Below are positions 14,033-26,000 of a DNA stretch of 64,000 nt, in pieces; the first letter of the stretch is position 1; each line of letters starts with the position of its first letter. Origin of the DNA: Mermis nigrescens (Eukaryota > Nematoda > Enoplea > Mermithida > Mermithidae); assembly GCA_036768485.1 (NCBI GenBank), contig JAVLUZ010000146.1:765534-829533 (forward strand), written 5' to 3'. Both the position numbers and the translations under genes were made by a program. The notes below the pieces were generated by a model. It saw only the letters and a program-made list of their open reading frames with translations, had not been told where the DNA came from and made no database searches.

Positions 14033-17000
14033 TGTTATTATTATCGTAAATATTATTATTCTTGTTATCATTCTTCTTTATATTCTTATTATTACTATTA
14101 TTATAAATATTATTTTCAGTTATATCATGATCATTAATATTATTAATATTATCATTATTATTGTTTTGATTATTATTTTCATTATGATTATGATTATTAT
14201 TAATTATTATATTTATTTAAATATTATTATTATATTATAATCAATATTATTAATTATTATTGTTAATATTATCATTTTAATCATTATTGTTAAAATATTA
14301 ATTATTATAATAATAATAATTATTATTATTATTATCATTATTATTATGATTATTTTTATTATTATTATGTATATTATTTGCATTTTATCCGACTAGTTTA
14401 TTGACCAGGAACTATTTGTACGATGCATGTTGTTAAACCTCTAGAAGATTTTATAGCGTCCGGCTTATTGTAATTTGTTAAGGTGAAAGTTGATGAAAAG
14501 CTGCCCTGTTGCAATAAAAATTTTATGAAATTACAAAAATATATGAAATTTTAAAAAAATCGCCTCCTAATATCGCCTTGCTAAATCGGGCGAATGTATT
14601 GTAATGAAATTTAAAAAATCGCCCTAATTTCCACTGAATGTTTTTACTATTTTTAAGCTTTATTTTTCTATGCCTGCGACATATAATAATACAAATTCAT
14701 TGTTTTTATTTTTTCGGAATAAAGTTTTCCATTTTAATGTATGTGCGTGTATGATTAAAAAAAAGGAATGGAAGAACTTGAGAAAACGACGTTATTTCTC
14801 CTAAAATTGATTTTGGTTACGCTGGAAAAGCAGGATCAGTTTTTTCACTGCTCTCGCTTGTGCGATTCTACTGTTCTAACGTCCTCGATGGATGTTTTGC
14901 TGCGTATGTTGAATACGAGGTCAGGCGAACCGGACTATATCGTTAAAATTATGTGGTAAGCACCGTTTTTTTGTACGAGACAAACAGGCACTTAGCTAGC
15001 CGTCCTATTTTAGGCGAACCAACACCAACACCAATTTTTGGGGGCACTAAGCCCAAAAAGGCCAAAAATAGCACAAAATAACGTTTAAAAAGTCTAATTT
15101 TCCCGATTTTTCTGAATTTTGGGGTCCGAACCCCCGCCCACCCTGCTTACCCCTCCAGAGATACATGCCTGGAGACAAAGATTTTGAGGCTCGTACAAAG
15201 ATTTTTGGAGCGATCTTTGTACAACTTTGTACACAAAGTATAGGCAGTTTTTGGCCGATTTTTCATTGTACAAAAAATCGCGAAGTTTTCGCACAAAAAA
15301 AAACAGTGTTGTTGAGATTGTCTTTTGTAGAAATTTTAGTTAATATTTAATTGTAATGAGTTATAATATCGCTTATGAATTAAAATGAATAATAGAGAAA
15401 ATTTATGTACATACTAAGGTCTGTGTTTGCGCGAAGCGTATAAACATTGTACAGCCTTGAAGAAGCTGTGAATTTAGCTGTTTTGTGTCATTTTTTTAAT
15501 ATAAATAAATTTTGATATCAATCGGGCCATTTTCTAAGTGCTTCACATCAGCCATGTGGTGCACTTATCGAGTTGGAAATTTGTTTAAGTCTGGCGCATA
15601 CAACTTGTGCTTAAATTTTTGAAGCTGATGCGTGAAAAATATACAAAAACGGTATTTTAAACTGATCTTAAATTTCGACAAAAGAACAAGCGTTTTTTTG
15701 GCGTTTGAAACATTGAAGTAGTGTGTAAACAAATCGCCATAGCGCTCGAACCGTTGACAAGTAACCAAAATTTTTTACATTCTTCGAAACAGGACTGTTT
15801 TAGCTATCTGAAGCAGCCGGTCCTAAAGTCTCATGTTCAGACCAGCCAAACTTATGACCTGTTGAATCGGAATGTAGCCTTTTTTTAGGGGCTACGCTGC
15901 TGTGCGTAAAATATTTTATTATTCCAATCGGACCGAAAAGTTATGTATGAAAGGGATTAATTGAAGGGATTGATTGAATAATTAATTAATTAATTGATTA
16001 ATTAAATAATTAATTAATTAATTGATTAATTAAATAATTAATTAATTAATTAATCGCGAAAGGGATTAATTAAACATTTCTCGTCTTATAATGGCTCTGA
16101 ATTAATGAATTAAAACTCGGAGAAGAGCAAAAACCATTTGAAAAGTATTAATAATTAATAATGTCCCTGATTCCGAAGAAGTCCATTTAAATAATTACAA
16201 TTATTAGCGCGAAATGTAAAATGTGAAGTTAGGTATTTTAGAGTCTCACAAATTATTAACAGTAGAACGATTTCCGAGGAGACCGAAAACTGCAAGAAAA
16301 TTTCGATTTCATAATAGAATAAGCACATCAGACAGTCATCCAATCTCACAATAAAGGATAGTAGGCATTAACATTTGAATAAAAATCTTCTGTAANNNNN
16401 NNNNNNNNNNNNNNNNNNNNNNNNNNNNNNNNNNNNNNNNNNNNNNNNNNNNNNNNNNNNNNNNNNNNNNNNNNNNNNNNNNNNNNNNNNNNNNNNNNNN
16501 ATGCTTCTTGGTCACTACGTCTGCAAAAATCATTCAAAATTAACCAATTTTCGCTTTATAGGAGCGAACTTTTAAAAGAGTCCTGAAAGTCAAGTTAAAA
16601 GAATAGACTGCATCATAAGTACATAGTTCTTGGATTTACACCGCCTATTCACAATTATCCATGTCTTCCTCTCAGCTCGTTACGCTATAAGAATGTTGAT
16701 TTACGAGTTTTAACCATCTTGTCCTCGTCAAAATTGAGGCTGCGGCGTAAACAAATTCAGAACAGCACTAGCTTGAATTACGAAAAATTTGCTACATTGT
16801 GAATTTCGACCAAAAAATTAGTCACTTGGTGCAAAATATGTAACAGCGTAGATATTTTGTCTGGGCTCCAATAAGTGCAATCATAACAAGTAATCTCAAT
16901 TCCTTACAAAGCTGATCATTTAATCAATTTTTCTTTATTTTATTCGGCCAGAGTTAACAGATCGTTTAAGTATCATTTATAACATGTAACAAAATGAAAT

Positions 17001-20000
17001 AAAAATTAATGCAACATCTGATTATTTATTTTACAAATTTTTTTATTTTATAGGATTTTAGTCTAGTATTTACTAACTCGATGTACCTACTCCAAATATT
17101 TGTTGGTGGAAGCTGTATTTCTCATTTGTTCGTAATTTACGAATTTGTATAATTTTTATAGTGTTTGTTTTACAGCTATACTTTTCATTATGCGTCGCTT
17201 CCTGAACACAGTCTCGTCGCAGTGAAAATATTGGCTCTTCTGAATTCGATTCCGTCGACGAAGAGCCGGATGCTGAAGTATTTCTGTTATAAGCAGGTCA
17301 GTTTTACGGGTTTATCGATTTTTTTACTTTCAGTAATACTTAAAATGTAGCTTTAATTAAGCTTTCGCGTAAGATAAAGACATTGCGCAGCTTTTTAACT
17401 TTAAGAACATTTTTTTGAATCTTTTTTGAACTTCTTTTTAAAACTTTTAACTTCTTTTAAATTTACTTCTTATTAGAAACTTTCGTCGAGAATTTTGAAC
17501 GGTTTCACTCAGTGCTTGGGCTTGGACGAATTGGACGCGACCATTGAAGAATCGGTCATTTATACGGCAAACGAAAGTATAGCGTTTCTTAACATTTTTT
17601 CTTTTTTTCTTGATATTAAAATAATTCTGTAAACAACACATATAAACACGGAGTGGTGGCTGCAGAGAGTGAATATTATTTTAAGCTCTCATCTTGAAAA
17701 TCTGGAATTGTTTTGTATTCGGCTTTTCCCGAATGAAAAAACTTTTCGGGACCGTCTTTTTACATAAGCAAAGATTTTTGGGAGGACAAAAACAGTAAAA
17801 CAAGTGTGAAATTCCGAATACTTTTCGGCGCTTGGCGCCGAAATGAGTAATTGTCTGTCTTATATTTCTTTAAAACGGCAGAATTTGCATTTAAAAGGAA
17901 AAAATGTCAAATTTTTCGGCACTTCGCGCCGTTTTAGGACAATTTTCAGTAATTTTTGGCGCCAAAAACCCAGAAATCAGCTCAAATACCCTACCATAGG
18001 TCGAAAAACCCTGTTTTACCACTCTAAAATCCCTACTGTACATACCATTTTATAGTGCACAAAAAAATTGCATATACAAAATTTACACAGACTGTTGGGG
18101 GCATCTTTGTACTTGTACAAAGGGGCCTTGTACAAAAAGATAGTGACTGATAGCAGTGTTTTTGTTGTATTCGACAAAGATTTTTCCCGATGTACAAAGA
18201 CTTTCCGAGACCGTCTTTGTACATGTGCAAAGATGTTTGAGAAGACAAAAATTGCAAAAAAGGTCTAAAATTCGCAGAAATTTTCGGCGCTTCGCGCCGA
18301 AATGAATAATTGTATGTTCTATTTATCTTCATAATGGCAGAAATTGCATTTCAAAAGGAAAAATGTCAAATCTTTCGGCGCTTGGCGCCGTTTAAAGACG
18401 ATTCTTAGTGATTTTTGCCCTAAGACACCCAGAAATTAGCTAAAATACACTACCAAAACTCGGAATACTCTGCTTTACCACACTAGTACCATATTATAGT
18501 ACCCGAAAATTTATGTGTACGAAAGTATGCAAAGACTTTTGGGGACCATCTTTGTACAGTGCAAACGGAGCTTGTATAAAAAAACTGACTGATAGACGAT
18601 ATTACGATTTTCGAATGAGCAGTCGCAACATTTTCCCACATATGACCCGAATTTTTCGGGTCTAAGTCGTGTCCGAAATTTTTCAAAAGTCAAAAAAGGC
18701 CGAAAAAATGTACATATGCTGGGCTAAAAACACCATTTTTGATTGTTTTTGTCAACAACTTCGATTCACTGACGTCGATAAAATGTGCACGTCATGATAT
18801 CTGTGAACAAACGCAAAGGCGCGTGGAGAAAATTATTTAAGTTTTCTTTGAGCTTTTATTTAGCAGCCGCAACATTTTTCTGTTTCCCATTTGAACACCT
18901 TTAACTTTAGCTGAGGCTGGCCAATATAGTAGGGCATTTTGGAGAATTCAGACCATACATGAGCTAGACCGAAATTCTGGGGCTCTAGGTCGTGTCCAAA
19001 AATTGTCAAAAGTAAAAAAATTGCCAAAAATGTATAGTGGGGCCGAAACTACGTTTTTCAATAAGCTCTGCTCATTGATATAAAAAAATCGCAAAAAAAC
19101 AGCAAGAGTTTTCGTTAGTTAAATTCTGTGGGAAACATATTTTTTATTGTTGTAAATAATGAGATTTTTTCGGGAAAAAAGTAAAAAATATAACAATCTG
19201 TGTTGATGATTGATGTTGGAAAAAGTGATAAAATGCGCAAATCTCATATCAGGCACGTAGCTGGCGGTCCTATTTGGGGGGATCAACACCAATTTTTGCG
19301 GGGGGACTAAGCCCAAAAAAGCCAAAAATAGCACAAAATAACGTGCAGAAAGTCCTATTTTTTCGATTTTTCTGAATTTTAGGGGGTTCGAACCCCTCAT
19401 TTTCCCAGAGCTACGTGCCTGCTCTATATATGATTAGGTTACGTATGTACGTACATCTGCATTTTTTGTATTTATTTATTGTTCTTTCTTATTAATTAAT
19501 TTACTAGTTATCTTTTTCGTTCTCGTTTATTGACTGTTTAAGCCGGCAATTTTTTATGATTGATTAATCTATTCAAATTTTACCTAAAATTTTGATTTTA
19601 ATTCTAATTTTACTTCCTAATACAAAATGCGAGCAAACAGAGGCATGGTATGAGAAAAACAGTTCGAATCCTGGCCATTTTCGAAAATTTTCAAATTTTT
19701 CTACGTATCAATTCGGTTTAAAAAATTCAACGCCGACTGTTTGATCATCGATTCAAAGTAATTTTTGATTAATAAAATTAAAATTAAAGCTTACTTAAAT
19801 TAGAGTTTAACTTAACCTCGCTTAAACTTATAAAATGCAATGCCGAACTTTATTTCGTTCATACGGAAATTTCTCCGCCAGGCACGTAGCTGGCCGTCGT
19901 ATTTTTTGGGGGGCAACATCAATTTTTGGGGGAACTAAGCCTAAAAAGGTCAAAAATATCACAAAATAACGTTTAAAAAGTCATATTTTTCCGATTTTTC

Positions 20001-23000
20001 TGAATAGGGGGGGCGTCCGAACCCCCCATTCCGCCAGAGATACGTACCTGTTCTTCGCAGCAATGTCGAAAGGGAAGATCCGGGCTCAAACTGTTTCGGC
20101 GGTGCTCGAGATGCTGATTGAGGATATTCGTTCAACGAGTGGCCATTGTTCGGATGCATCAAGCATTGCGTTCTTTCTGCTCGGATTTGACTTGAAAAGT
20201 TTGAAGGATAGTGTGTTGCAAAATCCGGGTAATAAAAATAAATAAAAAATAAATAATGAATAAATAAAAAAGAAAAAAATATAAATAACAAAAATAAAAA
20301 ATAAATAATGAATAAATAAAAATAAGAATAAATAAAGAAATGAATAAATGAAAAATAACCAATATAAGTCGCTCACTACGCTTAAGGCATTACTTTTATT
20401 CGTTAAAAAATATGGATGGTTTAGTCTATACTCAAATATAAATATGTATGCAGGCTCGTATACGGGGAGCGTATTTCGAAAAGCCACTAAGGATTCGCTG
20501 TGGCAATTGTTCAAGAGGCTGGCTTAGCGTTCACCTAAGTACATAACCATTACATGCGTGCGAACGTAGGCATTCCGCTTATATGTTATATGCCCATAAT
20601 GCGTGGTTACGTACATATACGATCCAAATGCAGGCAAAATGAGACTCGCTCGCCCAAGCGAATAACATAGCACACTGTTCTATTGTTATTTACGCTAAGT
20701 ACCTTAATTACTACACCAACTTTTCTCTGCATAATCTTACCACAAACTCATGAGTCGTAGAGTCTGTTTTTCCAATGTCTGTCTAAATAGAAAGAAAAAG
20801 TTAATGAAAGCAATTGGACCTCTAAGATTTTTGATTCGAACATTTGGCAAATTTGTATGTGCGTGTAATACCGTCCACTAAATCTTAAAACGCTTTAAAG
20901 TTTTTTCAGAATGGATGACAATTATCTTTACTTTGAATCGTCTTTGCCAAGTTGCACAGATTTCAAAATACAGAGTATTTGCGGGGAAGGCAAAGGCTTT
21001 AAAGCCGTTTTTCGACTAAAATTGAACACGATCGACGAGATTAAAGCTTGGAAATTGGAAATCGAACGATCGAGTAGAATTAATTGGAACGTATAGCAAA
21101 TACGTATCCAAATTGCACAGGATTTTTGTATATCACGGATTTTGTTTGTCACAAATGTTCAAATTGCAAAAAGAAAAAGATAAGTTATGGCTCAAATACA
21201 TAGAAACAAGAATACTGGTTGAAAAATGAAGATGAGCTTGAAAGTGAGAATAATAATAAGTTCTTCAATCTTACATTTAAACTTGAAAAAAATCAAATAA
21301 ACTATTTTCTTAATAAAGGTGATTATAATAATGATAGTGAGAGATAAACTAATCTGCTTTTGACGTGTCCTCTTTGTATGATTTTTTTAAATACGCATAA
21401 AAATAATTCGTGATAGTAGAACTATTATATGTACATTACTCTGAATAATCGTAATCATTTCATTAAATCACCGACTAACTATTTTTAAAAAACTAAATAG
21501 TGATTGATAATTTTAAATTAATTTCAGAATTATTCGGCTTTTCTTAAAAGTGAAAAACGTCATCTTGATTAAGCTCATCTGGAGACAAATTTTTTTATTT
21601 AAAAATTGAAAGCATTTTTTTTAATTCTAAATTTTTTCCGTAATTTTTCGTCATTTTACCTAGTTCACTAAATTAATGAAGTAACTTATCGAATCTTTTG
21701 ATTAGAAATAAATCGTAAAATGACAATATGAACGCGAAAATCAAAAGCTCTTTAGAAAGGATTTTTAAAAATAAAATATCGTTTAAGTTGCCCTTTTATG
21801 ATTCTTTTAACTTTTTGCATATATTACTTCTCACAATAAATGTTTTCGTGTTTACTCTGGCCCAGATTTAGATAATCTATCGCATTTTTATTAGAAAATA
21901 TTTATTTGTATTGAAAAAATAAAAAATGAAGAAACAAATATTTAAGTTAAAAAAACTATAAAAATAATGGCGTCAAGCAATCGACTATACCAATGGATTT
22001 CGCACATTCCGAGACATAATAGCGTAAGTTGGATTTGGAATGAAGTTAGAAAAACGTTCATTCCAGCCAAACGATTGCTAAGTCCCATGGCCTAGGTCAT
22101 TGACTATCGCTGTTTCCTTGTGAATTGCTCAGTTTTTGTTTTTCGTTTCTTTTTAAATTCGTATTAAAGCGTGTCTATTTGGGGTCTTATTTTATTATCT
22201 ATAGATATTATATGGGTCTCCAAATTTAAAATTTTTTCGTGTACTTACTTTGAGAAATTTAATCAAGACACCAAGTATCTTGGATAGATTATTTCATATC
22301 TTTGCTTTCATTCAATTATCTTTTGATAACCTTTTCTTTCTTTTAACACGGACATTATTGGATAGAGGCTCACATGAATCATGAGTTAGCGATAATATTA
22401 CGCAAGGAAAAGTTGGTGTAGTAATTAAGGTACTTAGCGTACATAAATACTAATAAAACAGTGTGCTATGTTATTTAGTATTCGCTTGAGCGAGCGAGTC
22501 TCATTTTGCCTGCGTTTGGATTGTATATGCACGTACACTATGCATTATGGGCATATAGGCGGAATGCCTACGTTCGAACACATGTAATGGTTATGTACTT
22601 AGGTGAACGCTAAGCCAGCCCACGTATTTTAAACAATAGCCACAGCGAATCCTCAGTGGCTTTTCGAGTTACGCATCTGGGGTGGGGGTTATGCAGGTAT
22701 ATAAATTATGAGGTTATGTTTTATTACATTTTTAATATTTTTGCGATCACCTTTGAATAAAAATCCTGGATACGGGACTGAATGTACACGCGCGTTCGCA
22801 GGGGGCGGGGGGGGGGCGGCGCACCCTTACACAAAAAAAAATTTGGGAAGCTATGATAATACATAGAAAATAATGCAAATCGGCGTCTTACCAGAAAATT
22901 TCAAAATTTGTCGTAGGATCGTTATTTTCTATAAGTTTCGTCTCAAGCGCGGCTAAATAAACGTAATTTTTCATAGCCTCTTGGGAGAAAATGAAATTTT

Positions 23001-26000
23001 TCAAGAAAAGTTCGAGTTTAAGGAGCTTAATGGATGGAGCGTGAGTAGTACTAGTCGACCAGATAGCAAAACCGTGGGCGCATAACGCCTATGTTATAAA
23101 CATACCTAAGTTAGTGCACTTGCACTTTAAGCAGTAAATTGATAAAGGTCACTAATTAAAATTGCTTTCATTACTGATTATTTGATAATTAATTTTTCTA
23201 TTCGCAACCTATTTAATAATAATTAATTATAATTTGTTTGTTCCTTAGCTATCTGCTTATCCTAAAGCTTAATCACATTTATCTTTGTGTTCTTAGCTCA
23301 GTACGTTCATATTAAACTTTTCTGCGAACCCAAATAAAAAATTTTTCGGCAATACAAAAAAAACTTTGCGGATCAAACATGACGTCACTTTCGCGACTGA
23401 CTCAGTTTTTATGCTTCAAAGCCCAAAATTGTGTGAATAAATGGTTATAACTTTTGATCTATAAACAAGCAGCGGTTTTCAGATTTATATTTCTCGTATC
23501 AATGTCTACAAAAATGCCAAATTTTAGCCGTTTTGTTCGATTTTTAATCCCTCAATTTGTTATTCAATGCACATTAAAATTTTAGAGCTATTTAGTCTCT
23601 CGGTAAAGTTGACTAGCAAACAAAAAGTGAAGGGCGTTCACAAAAAACTTTTCGGCGACATAAAAAACTTTTCGCCTACTAATCGATTTTATGAAGTAAG
23701 CAATCATAAAAAACTATGCATAAAATTAAGGAGCGCATGATGAGGCGATTTCAGACAATGACACGTGACAGATATGACGCAATGATTTGCTATAAGCGGG
23801 ATACATTGCTATAAGCAGGAAATGCGACATAAACAATAAAGAGCTGAAGCAATTATTTACAATTTATAAACGAGAGGTACAGAGAGAAAAATTGTCACTC
23901 TGCTGAAAATGCCGTCTACCATCGAAACGTCATTCTGTCTTTCTGAAGCTTTTTCCAGAACACATAAAGATCAAGATAATTCACCGATTTTTATTCGTTG
24001 AAGCTACTCGATACGAAGGTATGAAAGGCTCAAATTATTCCAAATATTTTTTCCGAACTTGCAACAAATTACGACTAAATTATGATGCAGCTAATTTGAA
24101 GGCGTTTTTGTTTAAAAAAATGATTCGGATCGGTACTTCGGCAAAACAAAACGACAACATAGAACTTTACATCGACAAGCGTATGGCTAATTTGCCGGAG
24201 CCAAAACTGAAACCTGCTGAACAAGCTCCTGCTCTGACTGCAGAAGAGCTTAAGAAAATGCTTGAAGAAAGCGGAATCATTTTACCTACGATTAGATAAT
24301 ATTGTTGCTGCAATTGCGCAAAATTTCTTTCTCAATAAAACAAAAAAAGTGTAAAATAGTGAGTGCGACTAGGGGTGGGCAGCAACGAAATTCTGGTGGA
24401 AGGGAATGCAAGATTTTTTAAAGGTCGAAAAATTGTCTTTTGGCGAAAAAACACCATTTTTCAACGTTACTCATCGGGCGCTGTCCATTGGCATTAAATA
24501 ATCAAGAATAAAATAACAAAATTTTCAAGAGTTGAATTCTGGGAGGGTATTTTGGTTTTTTTTTTGGGGGGGGGGGTTATTCGACCTTCTGGTAGGTGCA
24601 CACCCCCAAACTTCCGCACCCCCACGCCCACGTGTGAGTGCGACCAATAGTGCTGCACAGCTCAGCGCTGTGGATTTACTGTACTCTTCAGGCAGTTTAT
24701 GAATAACCTCATTAAACACATAAAATGTACACTAAGGCTACGCTTTTTTGGGGAATGTGCTGATTGTGGCGTTTTTTGAGTAAAATATGAAGTTAATGTG
24801 CCGAATGTGATCAGCACAATTTGCAATGTGCAGAGCACATTCGAGAATGTGTGCAGGAAAATGTGCACGCATGTGCAAAGTCTATAAAAGAACTGAGTGC
24901 ACACAAAATGCACAAATTTTCAAAAATGACAAAGCTCTGTGACATTTGAAATAAGGAGTTATTAAACATGTATACACTGAATAGACTCAGGAAATTGGTA
25001 CATGGAGTAACAAAATCAGAAGACGTTTTCACTGAAGTTGAAAGTGTTTCAGAAGAGGAAAATAATATAAACAGTGATGTTGATGATGAGGATGATGAAT
25101 ACGAAACTGATGACTGCTACACCTATAAAAGTGACTTGAATAATCCCTTCTGGCGACGTATAATGGAATGCTCTCTTGAGAACATGAATCCTTTTCCAGG
25201 CAGCATTCAAGAATTACAGGTAGAAGCGTTTTATGCCAAGTTTGTTGAAAAATTACGCCACTTTCACGACGATCATGTGTTTCTGCACGAAGCTATGGTC
25301 TATAGTGACATACAACGGAAACTAAGCTCTGTATATGTTGCATTTCCTGCTTATAGCAATTTATCCTGCTTATAGCAAATTATTGCATCATATCTGTCAC
25401 GTGTCCTTGTCTGAAAATGCCTCATCGTGCACTCCTTAATATTATGCATAATATTTCTTTATGAATGCTTACTTTATAAAATCGATCAGTTGGCAAAAAG
25501 TTTTTTATGTCGCCGAAAATTTTTTTGCGAACGCTCTTCATTTTTTGTTTGCTAGTCAACTTTACCGAAAGACTAGCTCTAAAATTGTAATATGAATTAT
25601 GTAAGTTACAAAATTGAAAGATTGGAAATTGAGCAAAACGGCTAAAAGTTGGCATTTTTGTAGACATTGATACGAGAAATATAAATCTGAAAACCGTTTG
25701 CCTTCATTGTTTCTAGATCAAAAGTTATAACCATTTATTCACACTGTTTCGAGCTTTAAAGCATAAAAACTGAGTCAGTCGCGAAAGTGACGTCATGTTT
25801 GCTCGGCAAAAAGTTTTTCTAATTGCCGAAAAGCTTTTTGTGTGGGTTCGCCGAAAAGTTCAATATGAATGTACTGAGCTAAGAACACAAAGATAAATGT
25901 GATTAAGCTTTAGGATAAGCAGATAGCTGAGGAACAAACAAATTATAATTAATTATTATTAAATAGGTTGTGAATAGAAAAATTAATTATCAAATAATCA

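Noticed and set aside
13805..14071. 88-codon poly-Ile/Leu frame on the - strand
   Set aside because: Microsatellite translation, as above.
19655..19672. GTTCGAATCCTGG, like a tRNA B box
   Set aside because: No A box, no acceptor-stem pairing and no cloverleaf could be drawn around it.
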